Assembly (NCBI GenBank): GCA_029168955.1
Contig: JAPDOI010000106.1
Location: forward strand, 333,001-397,000
Reading direction: 5' to 3'
Length of the DNA stretch: 64,000 bases
DNA from: Aplectana chamaeleonis
Taxonomy: Eukaryota > Nematoda > Chromadorea > Rhabditida > Cosmocercidae
Positions 44,293-55,700 of the stretch are shown piece after piece. Each line of letters starts with the position of its first letter. The stretch's first letter is position 1. The notes under the pieces are model-generated. The model ran no database searches, was not told the origin of the DNA, and was given only the letters and a program-made list of their open reading frames with translations. The position numbers were made by a program, and so were the translations under genes.

Positions 44293-45518
44293 CCAGACGT
44301 TCCCTACCTTTAAAGCTAGAGCTGTCCTGCACCAATAAGCTTTATTTATATTAATTTCTAACTGACAGCTTCTGCGTCGCCTGCAAACGTGCAACCTTCC
44401 GTGAACAAAGCTTCAGCTACGTTCGCAATCATACCTAGTGGTCTCATACTTACTAACAAATCTGTCAGTTACGATACTGTAAATAGAGAGCACGACTACC
44501 TGAGTGAACATTGTCAAGTACCATCAAAATGGACAAGGCAATGCGGAGAAAACTGTTTTATAACACCACAAAGGCCCATTCGCCAACTCAGATGGATGTG
44601 TAGGCCGACCGTGTGCATAAAATTTCAATTTAAGCATACCGCGCCCTGGAACAGCTTCTATCGCTCTCTAAACTCCAACTGTAACTGAAGCGAGGTCTTG
44701 TGGTGAACGTGGTCACAACGGTCACACATGCCTAGAAGTTTTTCGCAGATTTACGAACAGCTTAAAATGCTACAATGTTGTTTTGATACTCTTCTAAAGA
44801 GAAACCAACAGTTCAGTTTTTCTAACGTACAAGTAGCGTCGCTCGCTAGGCAAACCAGTGAAAGTTCCAGGCACGACAAACACGTGTACTAACAACGAAA
44901 AGGTTTTCTCAACTTTTTCCCGCTGCACAGCACACGGGAAAGACCAGAGTTTTCCAACATTCGCTCCAGCAGATACTAACAAGCAGCATAATTTCTTTGC
45001 CTCAAAAAATTTGAGCCACAACATCTTGACGAACATGACAGAAGGGATGGGCTGGGGCGATATTGAGCAGGGCCAGTAACGAAACCCCATCTGCCGAGCG
45101 AAAAGTTAGGATGATCTTCGGTGGACTGTTTTGCTGATTTGCTCTGAGAGCCGATGAGACGACGTACAATCAATGGCCAGACGGCAGTGTGGGGCAAAAT
45201 CGTTTTGTTAGTTGTAAATCGTTACTACTGACGGCCATTGCGTAAAGGTGAACGATATAAAATCCAGGCAACGTCGCGATGGTTTGAGTCCAAGGACAGG
45301 TGAAGCTGTGCACACGACGAAACGTCTATGACTATCAGAGGGTGGTTTCAACACACAGAAAGGCGCAGTGGGGAGGACGCTTGCTGCAACGCATTCCACT
45401 ATGATTAGAACCCGGTGGGCCAATAATACGGAGCGGGCGAGTTTCTTCACACCAGAGTGCCACTTGCCTGACGTAATTCTTCACAAAAGAATTCTTGTCT
45501 TCTTGTCTTCGTTTGAGG
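44293..45518. other. DNA between the direct repeats, no gene recognised
   Basis: Contains frames of 73-99 codons on both strands (for example 44389-44688) with no recognisable domain, protease, reverse transcriptase or integrase motif. Confidence 0.4.
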
Positions 45519-45998
45519 CTGATTCTTCTTTTTTTTCACGAGCATTTTGCCACTCTGTCGAGTGGTACAGTGGTGGAGAGATATCAAAAGACCTGTAACC
45601 ACTGTCACTCCTGCAGCGCCACGTGTAACTCCGTAATTCCTGTTCCGTTTATAAAGGTACATGAGTGAAATTAGAGCCGTCTACCAGACAGTATATAAAA
45701 GCATGATCACATATGTATGCACAATGAATTCGCTCTCCTGCCGTCCACTTCCATGTTGTTATCTTACAAACAGAGGGTATTCTGTGAAAAATTGAGCTGT
45801 GGAAATGGAGAATTGAATATGCATTCTGAAAAGTGTGTCCAGTTCACCAAAAGTTGAATACATCTGAAGGCCTCTCGCTAAATTTAATTAAAATCTGTCG
45901 CTACAGCCTCGTCCATTCACTAGGCTTGACTCTACGAAGAGACCATACAGACGAAGGAGGAGCGGTTGGTTCGAGATCAATATGCATGAAACTCAGTG
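45519..45998 (+). repeat. Direct repeat, copy 2 (uninterrupted)
   Basis: Copy of 43530-44292 lacking the MITE. Includes GTATATAAAAGCATGATC, a good TATA-box candidate, preceded by GAGCCGTCTACCAGACAG. Confidence 0.78.
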
Positions 45999-46844
45999 CA
46001 ACTATTTCCCTACTTTTTTCGTCGTAGTGGTCGAATGGTTAACCACACACTCAGTGCACATTGGTCGGTGGTATAGCATGATTGCTACATTATTCGCGTT
46101 TCGGTAATCCCAACCCAGGTTCATAGCGCTGTTGCTCTCACCCAGGATGTTCCTCGCTTTTTCCTCCTCTTCTGTTAAAATTTGTGAAAATAGTAATCTA
46201 CTCTGACATGCCCAACTGAGACGCTCAGTTGTCAACCACTTATCTGTTCTTCAATTTGTGAAGGCAGTGATACTATTCCTGACTTATGGCAGTCATTCAG
46301 ATCGGCTCGTTAATAAGCGAAACAAAACAATTTAGTGAGCATCTTATTCACCACACCATTGTTACTTTGCACATATGGCTAATAATAGATTAACTCAGAG
46401 GCCTGATGTTTCTGTCCTGTTTTTCCATATTCTCGAAAGTTGTTAACAAAAACCACCTGCCTTTTTTTTCATTTTTTCGCAAGTCTTCGTGGATGTGTTT
46501 GTGCATTAGTGATATTCATAACTTCACCGTCAGCTTTAGCGATTCTAAATCTTCTGTGGGGCTCATTCCATTCTCCCGTCTGTCACTGTAAGTATAATAC
46601 ATTGAGTAGAGAAAGCGCCGGGCATTTATAACACCCCAGTCGACTAACCAAACTGGGCTGACGGTTGCGGATACAGCCGGTCGTAGTTGATTCTACACAG
46701 CTACAGCTATCGACGTTGCTCTAAGAAATACAGCAGTGAAGAGTATTGCACACGAGCGCTCGTTACCGACAAAGTTACGAATTCAGAGTTGTTTACGAGT
46801 GCCCAACCTTTGCATGTCCCCTGAGGTAATAATACATTTTGGGG
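45999..46844. other. Intergenic stretch, no gene recognised
   Basis: Short frames only. A tRNA-like D-arm motif (GTAGTGGTCGAATGGTTAA) at about 46023 is not followed by a proper T arm. Confidence 0.35.
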
Positions 46845-49242
46845 CTTCCCAGCAGGGTTCGGCACGAGGTGTGGACAAGGCTAAATTTTCCCAGACCCCC
46901 CCTCTCAAAGCAAACTTTTGGCGATTTTCTCAGACCCCCTCCCAGAAGCGTTAATAGGTCAAATCTTTGGCGATTTTCTCGGACCTCCTCCCAGGAGTGT
47001 TAGTTGTCTGTTTTTGTAGTAAAATTAAAACAAAAGGAGCAACTTATTCCAAAAGATGTATAATTTGAAGAAGAACAACCATTTCAAAACAACAAGACAT
47101 TGACATTGAAAAGGATCACGGACGAGGTTTTTCTTGACGGATTACATGAAGTTGCCTGCGTTTTCGAAAATCTTAGCTAAAGTAAGGGTTTTGAATATAG
47201 TGAAGGCTCTCCTAATGTTGAAGGTAGGACACATAGGTTTGAACGTGTTTCCAGAAGTTGCGAATGATTCCGGGTAGGAAGCTAAGGTAAATATGTGGTG
47301 GAAAGGAGCGTGGAAAAGATGAAGGGATTGGCTAAGTTCAAGAATAGGGCATGTCTCGAAGGAATAAATGTGTTTTTAAATTAATATGAGTTCGTAAATT
47401 CATTTCGCAAGTCCAAGAAGAACATGTTACTGTTCCAGATGTATAGACGTCTGGTTCGAAAGAGCGTCATCTAATCTGGTAACGTTTCGAATTTCATTCT
47501 CCGAAACCCACTCATACACCAAACACACGGCACGGGTTCGATCCCGCAAAGTGCTTAATTTTTGCAAGACGTTAGACCTCACATTTTTTTGCAAAGTAAG
47601 GGTCACTAAAATAAGATATTCGAGTCGAGAGTGGTAGATTTACCCTATATACAATTTTTCAGTCTCCAAGATGGACGCTGAAAGGCACTTCCCTGTGTGG
47701 CCCACACCTGTCGCAGGTGCGATCGCGCTGGAAGTCTACACTTTTGCAAGGTATGAGTCAGTAGAATACGATGATTGAGTCCAGCGTGGTCGATTTACCC
47801 TGTATACTCACTTTCACCGTCCAACATAGATGCTGAACACCGCTACAGTATAAGGCCTCACACTTTTCTCAGGTGTGGTCCCGCCGGAAGTCGTCAATTT
47901 CGAAATTTAGGTGTAAAGAGAGTAGGATATTTGAGTCCAGCGTGGTCGATTTATCCTGTGTGCAATCTTCTACCGCCTCAGAGTAACGCCGAAGAGCGCT
48001 ACATAGGAAGCGGAACAAGGTAAAAAAACGTAAAAAAACGTCGAAGTCCACAAACCTGGAATAGGGTTTTAAAACACCTGTAACTTAACTTCCAAAAGAT
48101 TTACCCGGGTTTGAGCAAAACTAAGAAACTAGGTTTGTAACGCTACCAAATGAAAATTTACTCGCTCCCATAGGACGCCTTACAAAAAAATTTACTGGTT
48201 GTGGACATTTTATGTTTTGAGCATAAATGTCCACGCCTAAATGCGCTGGCTAGGTGTGGACATTTATGCTGAAAACATCAAATGTCCACACCTAGTAAAA
48301 TTTTTTGTAAAGCGTCCTCTGGGATCGGTTAAGGTTTCATTTGGTAGGGTTACAAGCCTAGTTTCTTAGTTTTGCTCACACCCGAGATAGCTCATTTGCA
48401 ACTGAAGTTACAGCTGTCTTAGAACCCTAATTTAGGTTTGCTGACTTGTAATTTTTTTACCTTCTCCTGCAATATATGCAGCGGTCTTCAGCGCTATACT
48501 GAGACGGAAAAGAGTGTATATAAGGTTAATCGACTACGCTGGATTCAACTATCCTACTCTCGTCACACCTAATTTTTAAAATTGACCACTTCCGGCGGGA
48601 CCACACCTGAGACAGGTGTAATCTCACTGAAAAGTGGAGATTTTCTTAAACCAGGTGGGTTTCGGAGAATGAAATTCGAAACGTAACCAGATTAGATGAC
48701 GCACTTTTCAACTAGCGAGTGTTTTTGCCATGTCTTGTCTTGATAATGCTGAAGCACCTATTTTCGTATCCAACCACTTATTAAGGCGTGTTTTCCATAC
48801 ATTTAAAGTGACCTGTTCTTCTCTGAAAACATTTATTTCTTCAGTACATCTCGTCGTCTTCGCCTTTGCCAATAACTTCATTCACCGCATCCACTCTTTT
48901 CTTCCGCCCCATTCCGTAGCTTCCAATCAGTTATTATTTGCAATTCAGTACACAACTATACAGGATACACGCCCAGAACCCATGTGCCTTATATTCAATC
49001 GTAGGAGAACCTTTACTATAATTTCAACATTTACGTTAATTCAATTACTACAAGGTTTCACGTTTATTGAACGGTATTACCGAATCATTCGCAAAAAAAA
49101 TTCTAGACAGTGTACCTACTACACGCGGTCAGAATGGTTCATGTGGTCTCCCGGTGGAGCTCAGACCTCCCTCCCTCCACCATTGCGCAGCTCAGACCCC
49201 CGGTGTGGATATCCATACCCCGCGCCGAACCCTGCTTCCCAG
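46845..49242. mobile_element. Large non-autonomous hAT-like element with 8-bp TSD
   Basis: The body 46853-49234 (2382 bp) begins CAGGGTTCGGCACGAGGTGT. Its right end in reverse complement begins CAGGGTTCGGCGCGGGGTAT. CTTCCCAG flanks both sides (46845-46852, 49235-49242). Subterminal CAGACCCCC/GGCGATTTTCT motifs repeat at the left. Inside are direct repeats of about 150 bp (47600-48000) and a 1.2-kb foldback (47465-48704). The 174-codon frame at 48730-49254 runs through the right terminus and its flank, so I do not accept it as a gene. No transposase is seen. Confidence 0.9.
47465..48704. repeat. Foldback within the hAT-like element
   Basis: Outer arms 47465-47512 and 48657-48704 are near-perfect inverted repeats (CATCTAATCTGGTAACGTTT). 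An inner palindrome at about 48015-48475 has arms of roughly 220 bp around a GGTGTGGACATTTATGC core. Three direct copies of a unit containing GTGGTCGATTTACCCTGT lie in the left half, with one inverted copy near 48520. Confidence 0.75.
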
Positions 49243-49686
49243 TGGTGCTACTGACGCGATTCGCCACACTAGGCATCCTATCTAAAAGCGGACTGTGATG
49301 CGACGGTAAGCATATTGAAGGACAAAGGCACGGTCATGTTCGAAAATTACCAGATACAGCCTTTGTAAAACAGGAAAAATTTCTTTGTGGATCCCTGCGT
49401 GTACCTCGTGGTTCAAAGATCAAATTGTGGAGTGTTCGCGGAATACGAAGCCTTGTCCAATTTAGACAATACCGTTTGGAAGCATTTCTCTCGTCATCCT
49501 CAAGTGTCGTCATTGTCAATGAAATCCTACGCTTCAAAACTGTGATTAGCCTCTTCATTGAGACATTACAAAAAGTACGCTTTTTCACACAAGGAAATGA
49601 CTGAGAACCTTTCACATGAGCCTCTTTTACGAAACGTCAACTAATCTCTCAAACAAATGTGATTTCATACTTCTAGGACAAACCCA

Positions 49687-49743
49687 ATGTGCGAGGAGAA
49701 TCAGAGATCGGACGATATTGTTGCCGGTGTAATGGCTTTAACG
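49687..49743 (+). CDS. Receptor gene 2, exon 1 copy A
   Basis: 57 nt encoding MCEENQRSDDIVAGVMALT, phase 0 at a GTAACA donor. A TACTTCTAG acceptor-like site stands about 10 bases before the ATG. The coding sequence is intact. Copy B (49992) encodes the same protein, so either could be the expressed exon. Confidence 0.7.
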
Positions 49744-52700
49744 GTAACACCTTGAATATTTAGTTTTCTGAGTTGTGCTATGGTGCAGTCTCGGTCGACG
49801 TGAGACTGAGAGGAAGCACGAAAATCATAGCGGCCTCAAAATCAGCGGTCTTCAGTTATCTGCCAAATGATGGCTGGGAAGGGGAATTCGGGCACTCCGT
49901 TATAAATGGGTATCCCCATTTATAACGGAGTGCCCGAGTTTGGTGGTATATTATCAAACAAATGTGATTTCATACTTCTAAGACAAATCCAATGTGCGAG
50001 GAGAATCAGAGATCGGACGATATTGTTGCCGGTGTAATGGCTCTAACGGTAACAACTTGAATACCGTTAGAGCCATTACACCGGCAACAATAACGTCCGA
50101 TCTCTGATTCTCCTCGGACATTGGGGTGGTATATTATATTAATAGATTTCGAAGTGAGCAAAGTCTATTCCCTATTACCAGATGGTACTTGCACAGTTCA
50201 GGTAGCAATAATTGGCATCACGTTGAACATCACTGCAGCAACACTTCTCTACCATTCGCGAATGTTGAATCATGCTTTCGGTATTATATGTGCTTCTCAT
50301 TTGATCGCAGACGTTTGCTCGTTGGTGATATATGGGTTTTGGCTTAGCCCGGCAGTGTTTTTGTAAGTTTTCGACTTGAAGGCAGTATCCACGATAAAAA
50401 TCGTTATTCTGTTTTTTCCGCCTATCTTCAAAGCGGTCCCATGCTGACTCCAATGACGTCTCTAGAATCGTACAAGACCCCTGGAAACGGAGTTACGGCC
50501 CCTCAGAAATTAAGCTGGGGAACCTTTTTGACGAGTTGTCCGAGGCTTGTAACTTCCGTCTTTTGCAGCCGACGTGTGCGAGCTGACCTGAGTAAAGAGA
50601 GAAGGTGAGAATGAAGGGAACAACAGGGCTTTTGATCGGAAACCATTGCTCATCTCACAATCTCGAGTGTTCATTTGTTTACATCAAGGGGCGTACCTGG
50701 AGCACGGGCGGTTCCGGAACACCAAAACGCTTGTTTGCAGCCGCTATTTTGCCACCCCTGGCTCGTTTTCTACCGTTCTTTCGACACCGGGAGCCTAGGA
50801 ACCTTCTCGTCTATCATTTCACAGTAGAAAGTCACAGAGGATGATCATCGTGAACGCTGCCTTTAAGAGTTCTTCGACGATATACTCATATAATAGCACA
50901 ACACTCTAAACGAACTTTTTAACAAAACTGCGGTCGATGGCAGCGTTTCCAGGGAGATTCCCACATTGACAGCTAACTCTTACTCTGGTCGCGCATTTGG
51001 TCAGCTCATCATGCTGTTCTGGTATATAGCTATTTACTGTCACTTTCTACTAGCTGTGAATCGACTTTTCGCTATCGCCTTTCCGCTGAAATACAGGTGG
51101 GCTGTTACCGCTTTTTGGGCCTGACCTCTGTCATTGAATGCACTGCATCTGATCGCCTTACGATGAAAGATTTGTATTCGTAGATTTATATTTTCGAAGC
51201 GACGGACAGTTCAGTACTTGGCGGCTTTTTGGATCGTATCCCTGCTCCAAACTGTCACATATTTCTGGGGTAAGTTGTCGGATGTTTGGGGGACTTGGGA
51301 AGGAACTACGACCTGTGGACGTATTCACGAAACCACAGGAGCAGAAAAGGGGTGCTCCCGTGCCCGGCGTATGGCATCCACTTTTGTGCCTCCTCTATGG
51401 AGATTTCAATAATGGCGCCCCCTCTTCGCCACCTGTGAGAGCAGAGACAGGCATGAGTAGCCAGCCGCCTGCAGAGACGGAGGGGAGACCGCCGAGTGGG
51501 GGGGCTGCTGTGTCTCACCTTCGCTATCAATGAAATTCGGCGGGCATATACCCTCACACAATCGCCGCATCCAATGCCCGTCTAATATGCATTCAACTCA
51601 AGGACAAAGCGGCTTCGAGCACCGTGAGGGGACGTGCTGCTAGGAGAGCACGTACTCCTATCATGTCTCAAATTACAGCATGTGCCCCATCGAATAAGAC
51701 GTTAAATGCGTGCATGATACACATTCAACTCGATGACAAAACGATTTTCCAAAAAAAAAACGATGCACTCTTGAGGAAGGACTGCGATGCCGATAGCGTC
51801 GCCGGTTTAATTACCCATGTTTGGGGTACTTGGCACATCCTGCCGCTGAAGACCTCGTCCAACCTCTGGCAACACCAGATGGTGCTCAGTGAGCTGGCCG
51901 CGTCGCGTGTGAGTGTTCCGGCGGCGTCGCGTGACGGTGTGCTGTTACGATAGCGCTGGGCCATCCTGCAGCATGTGCCCCTGCAATAAACTTTTGCAGC
52001 ACGTGCTCCTGCGATAAAATTGCGCAGCACGTGCTGCTGTCTGGAGCACATTCGCCTGCGAAAAAGCCTTTCGATGGGTGTAGTCACTCGAGTTGGATGC
52101 ATATTCGACACGCATTGGATGCGGCGGTTTTCTGAGCCCGTCCCCAATTGTGCGAGTGAACAGCCAGAGCGCTCGCTGTCTGCCATGGAGATATTCATCA
52201 ATATGTGAAACGTGAGATCGACGCAGTAGGCAGCCTCAACTCTCTCCGTCCAGCCGCTAGGTGGCTGGGAACCCTCCTGTCTGCCCGCCAGGTAGCTGGG
52301 AGCCATCTTGTCGACCGGCCGGGTAGCAAGGAAGGTGCAGCATCGAAAACTCGTGCAAGAGCGGGCGGGCTTTGAACCTTCTCGGGAGGCTCCCAGTGTT
52401 CCATGAAGACGGGCACTGATCCTGCATCGCACTCACTTCTACTTGGGATTGATTGATCATCACGGCTATGCGTTTGACCTCTATTGCTATTCGATTTCCA
52501 AGCACGGACAGAACTACAGTTGACTGTGCGGACATCGTATTCTATATTTCTAATTACGAAATGAAATCTAACACAAAATGGATACAAGAGAAGAGTCAAT
52601 TGCTACGCGGGACTCGTCGTCTAGTTCCCTTCCAAACCTGGGGGGGAGGCCGACCCTCGAACTTTCGTAATAAGGATATGGTCTTTCTGGGCAGACCCTC

Positions 52701-55700
52701 TTAGTATGGTTTCCGTTTTCGATTTAGTCTGACACATGGACCAGGAGGCTGGTCATGCGAGGTTGGCGGCCTCACTGGAAAATGAGGTTTTGATTCGCGC
52801 GGGTGATCTACTTTCGGTTCACCAGACTAAAATCATTACGCAAACTCTACCACTGCGCCCTTGCCACTAATCCAAATACCAGCGCAACTTTCGACCAGAC
52901 ACCAGTGTATCTATTAACCAGACACCAGCGCGGCCACACACCGGCGCAACCACACACCAAACCACCAGGTTCAGGAGGCTGTCGTCAGAAGAAATTTTCT
53001 TCAGTTCACCAGCGTCTTAGCTGACTGGGCTTCCCGAAGGGTCTACCCGAAATCGAAAAAAATCATACTCGAAATGGCTGCAACAGCCCAACATAGGGGA
53101 AAGGCTTGATGAACTGTTGAATGCTCTTATACATGTTTTTGGTCACGGTGGGATTAGAACGTTCTTCAAAAAACATGCGTACCGGCGAGAAAACCTACGA
53201 GACGGCGTTCTGGACCGGCATGCATGAACGCAATAGAAGGGTGAGAGGAATCGCGTCGCGTCGCACCGCTCGCGAGAGTGAACGTCGAGCGCTGAGACCC
53301 ATGCGCGGAGGAAAGAGCGAGAGAGAACGTCCAGCCCGGAGAGTCCCACGCACGGGGTTTTCAAACCCCGTGCTAGCGTGTTCATGCATGCCGCCCTGAA
53401 GCTTCGTTACTGAATTATGGTAGTCTGGAAGTCAGAAAACAACCAAAATTTCAATTTGACAAATTTAACCAATCGATCTCGCTGCCTTGGTTAGAACGTT
53501 TTTGTGGTATGTAGTATACATTGGATCCGAATCAAAAAATTCGGATACTCGGATTTCGGATAACTCAAAAATCAAAGGTCGCGAATATCCGACTCAAACG
53601 GATAGATTCAGAATAGCAACATCGGATACTCCGAGTCATTCGTATAGGGAGGCGAAACGGATAGTCGGATCTCGGATCAACCTGAGAATCACGTTTTTTC
53701 GGTGATTCGGAATTTGGATAACTCGGATTTCGACCTTTATTCGGTGAGTCGGAATCCAAATATCCGAGTCGGATATCCGGTCGGATAAAAGATGGTATAA
53801 TTCTAAGTCTATCAAAAATCGATAGTCTGGCGAAAATCCTCGTGAAAAAACCTTTTTCTACCATACTTTGATAAAAGAATTCTTTGATAATCATCTTTAT
53901 CTCGGAATATTTGCAAACCAAACATATACAATCACTTTTCACATAACCTTCAAAATGAGTGAAGTGTTAAAGCATTAGTATTGATGATTATCGTGAGTAT
54001 CAGTCCTTCCCATCAATTTCGTAAGTACCCTTGAGTTCCTGTCTAATCAACTTGCCCGTTCGATCAATACACATGGTTTTGGGAGCCAATCATACCTTCA
54101 ATGCGCCATAATGGGTATGGTATACTTTTGCGACACACTGTCGCGTCGCTCTGCACAGCGACAGCGACCGCCTATCGCGGAGCTCCCACCCTTTAGGACT
54201 AGTGCATACTTCCCTTGACGAGCGACTCGACATAATGCTTGTCATCTAAATTGACCGAAAATCGATATTGTTAATTTGCACTGTCGCAGTCGCGCGTCGC
54301 GGAAAGTATGCATTAGGCCCTAATTATGTCGCTGTCGCAGTGTGCTGCAAGCTTCGGCCCGCGACAGCGACAAGCTTCGGCCCATTTGAAGTATGTCAGC
54401 CCTCCGCGTCGCGTCGCTGTGACAGACGCGCGATAACTGTGCCTACGACGACCGATGCCGTTGTTACGATGCAGGTCCCGCAGCGATTTGCGCTAGATTG
54501 CATGCTTGTCGGTCATGACAGGGCAAGGTATACCATCCCCCTAAGAGCCTTCCGGAGTGGTGTCGCAGCAAGACTCGCTGTCGCGAAAACGGTGTGAGGG
54601 GGGTGCTACGCAGCGCAAACTGCGCCGTGCAACGGGGGCGACCGCCGCGCTTTCAGAGTGCGCGAACTAGCAGCGACGGCAACAACGTCACACGATGAAA
54701 ATGATTTCGACCATTTTTGTTTATGTCGCTGCCATCCCGCCGTAGTTTGTTTCTATTTGATATCTGCCTTTCTATAAGATATTTATTTTCCCTATTTCAC
54801 TGTTTTTTTCAATCGAACAAACGGCGGCGAAGACGTAAGAGAAGCACAGAAAGAAATATGATTCGGCAACAAGTCATGGTCCTCTCGCTCTGGAGAGCGA
54901 CGCCAAGATTTTTGCAGTGACGCGACTCTGAAATGCCTATACTCGCACAGGCAACCCAAACGAAGAGAATTAATGCCCACTATGCGCAAAATCTGCGCTG
55001 ATGACGCGCAACAAAAAGAAAATTTCACGATGCGCTCCAATTGGATGCCTGCACTGTATGGCTACTGTAGAATGGAATGTCGAGTCGTGACATCAGATAC
55101 GCTTGTTTGAGCAACAGTGCATGCCGAATCTACCAATATCCAACTCTTTATCCGATCCAAATCATGGCATTTTTCGGATATTCGGTATCCGAATCATTTC
55201 CCGACTCATGGCACATTTCGGTGATTCAGATTTCGGATCAAACGGATTTTGGCGTTTTTCGGTGAATCGGATTTTGGATCATTCGGATTTTGGCGTTTTT
55301 TCGGTGAATCGGATTTTGGATCATTCGGATTTTGACGTTTTTTCGGTGAATCGGATTTTGAATCATGAAAATTTCGGTTCATTCGAATGGATATCCGAAA
55401 ATGAGGAGAGTCGGATCCAATGTATAGTATGTAGGTCATATGGAGCCATAGAGTCCACTCAGTTCCAACGGGACAGGGGCTGTCTACACACCGAGGAAGG
55501 AGTTGTCCCGTCTTTGCAGTTCGAAACGTCATGCCACTCAACGCGAGCGAAGAGGTCCCGAGTGGAATTAGAGCCGCAAAAGGCGGGACAACTCCCGCTC
55601 TGTGTAGAGAGCCCCTGTCCCATTCCAATTCTACCTTCTTTTTCCGCGCTATTGATTCTGTTAGCCCCATATGCTTCGCTTAGGGAAGGAAAGACATGCA

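Noticed and set aside
46023..46120. GTAGTGGTCGAATGGTTAA resembling a tRNA D arm
   Set aside because: No T arm or acceptor complement follows at tRNA spacing.
47530..47560. GGTTCGATCCC B-box word
   Set aside because: No A box at the right distance upstream and no cloverleaf; lies inside the hAT-like element.
47600..48000. Regularly spaced repeats considered as a CRISPR array
   Set aside because: About three direct repeats of 150 bp with no short conserved repeat/spacer pattern, inside a eukaryotic transposon.
48730..49254. 174-codon plus-strand open frame
   Set aside because: It runs through the right terminus and target duplication of the hAT-like element 46853-49234 and shows no domain; it is a chance frame.
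51725..52432. 235-codon minus-strand open frame
   Set aside because: No recognisable family; part is encoded by short direct repeats of the GCACGTGCTGC type, and it lies in an intron of receptor gene 2. Not accepted as a gene, though not excluded.
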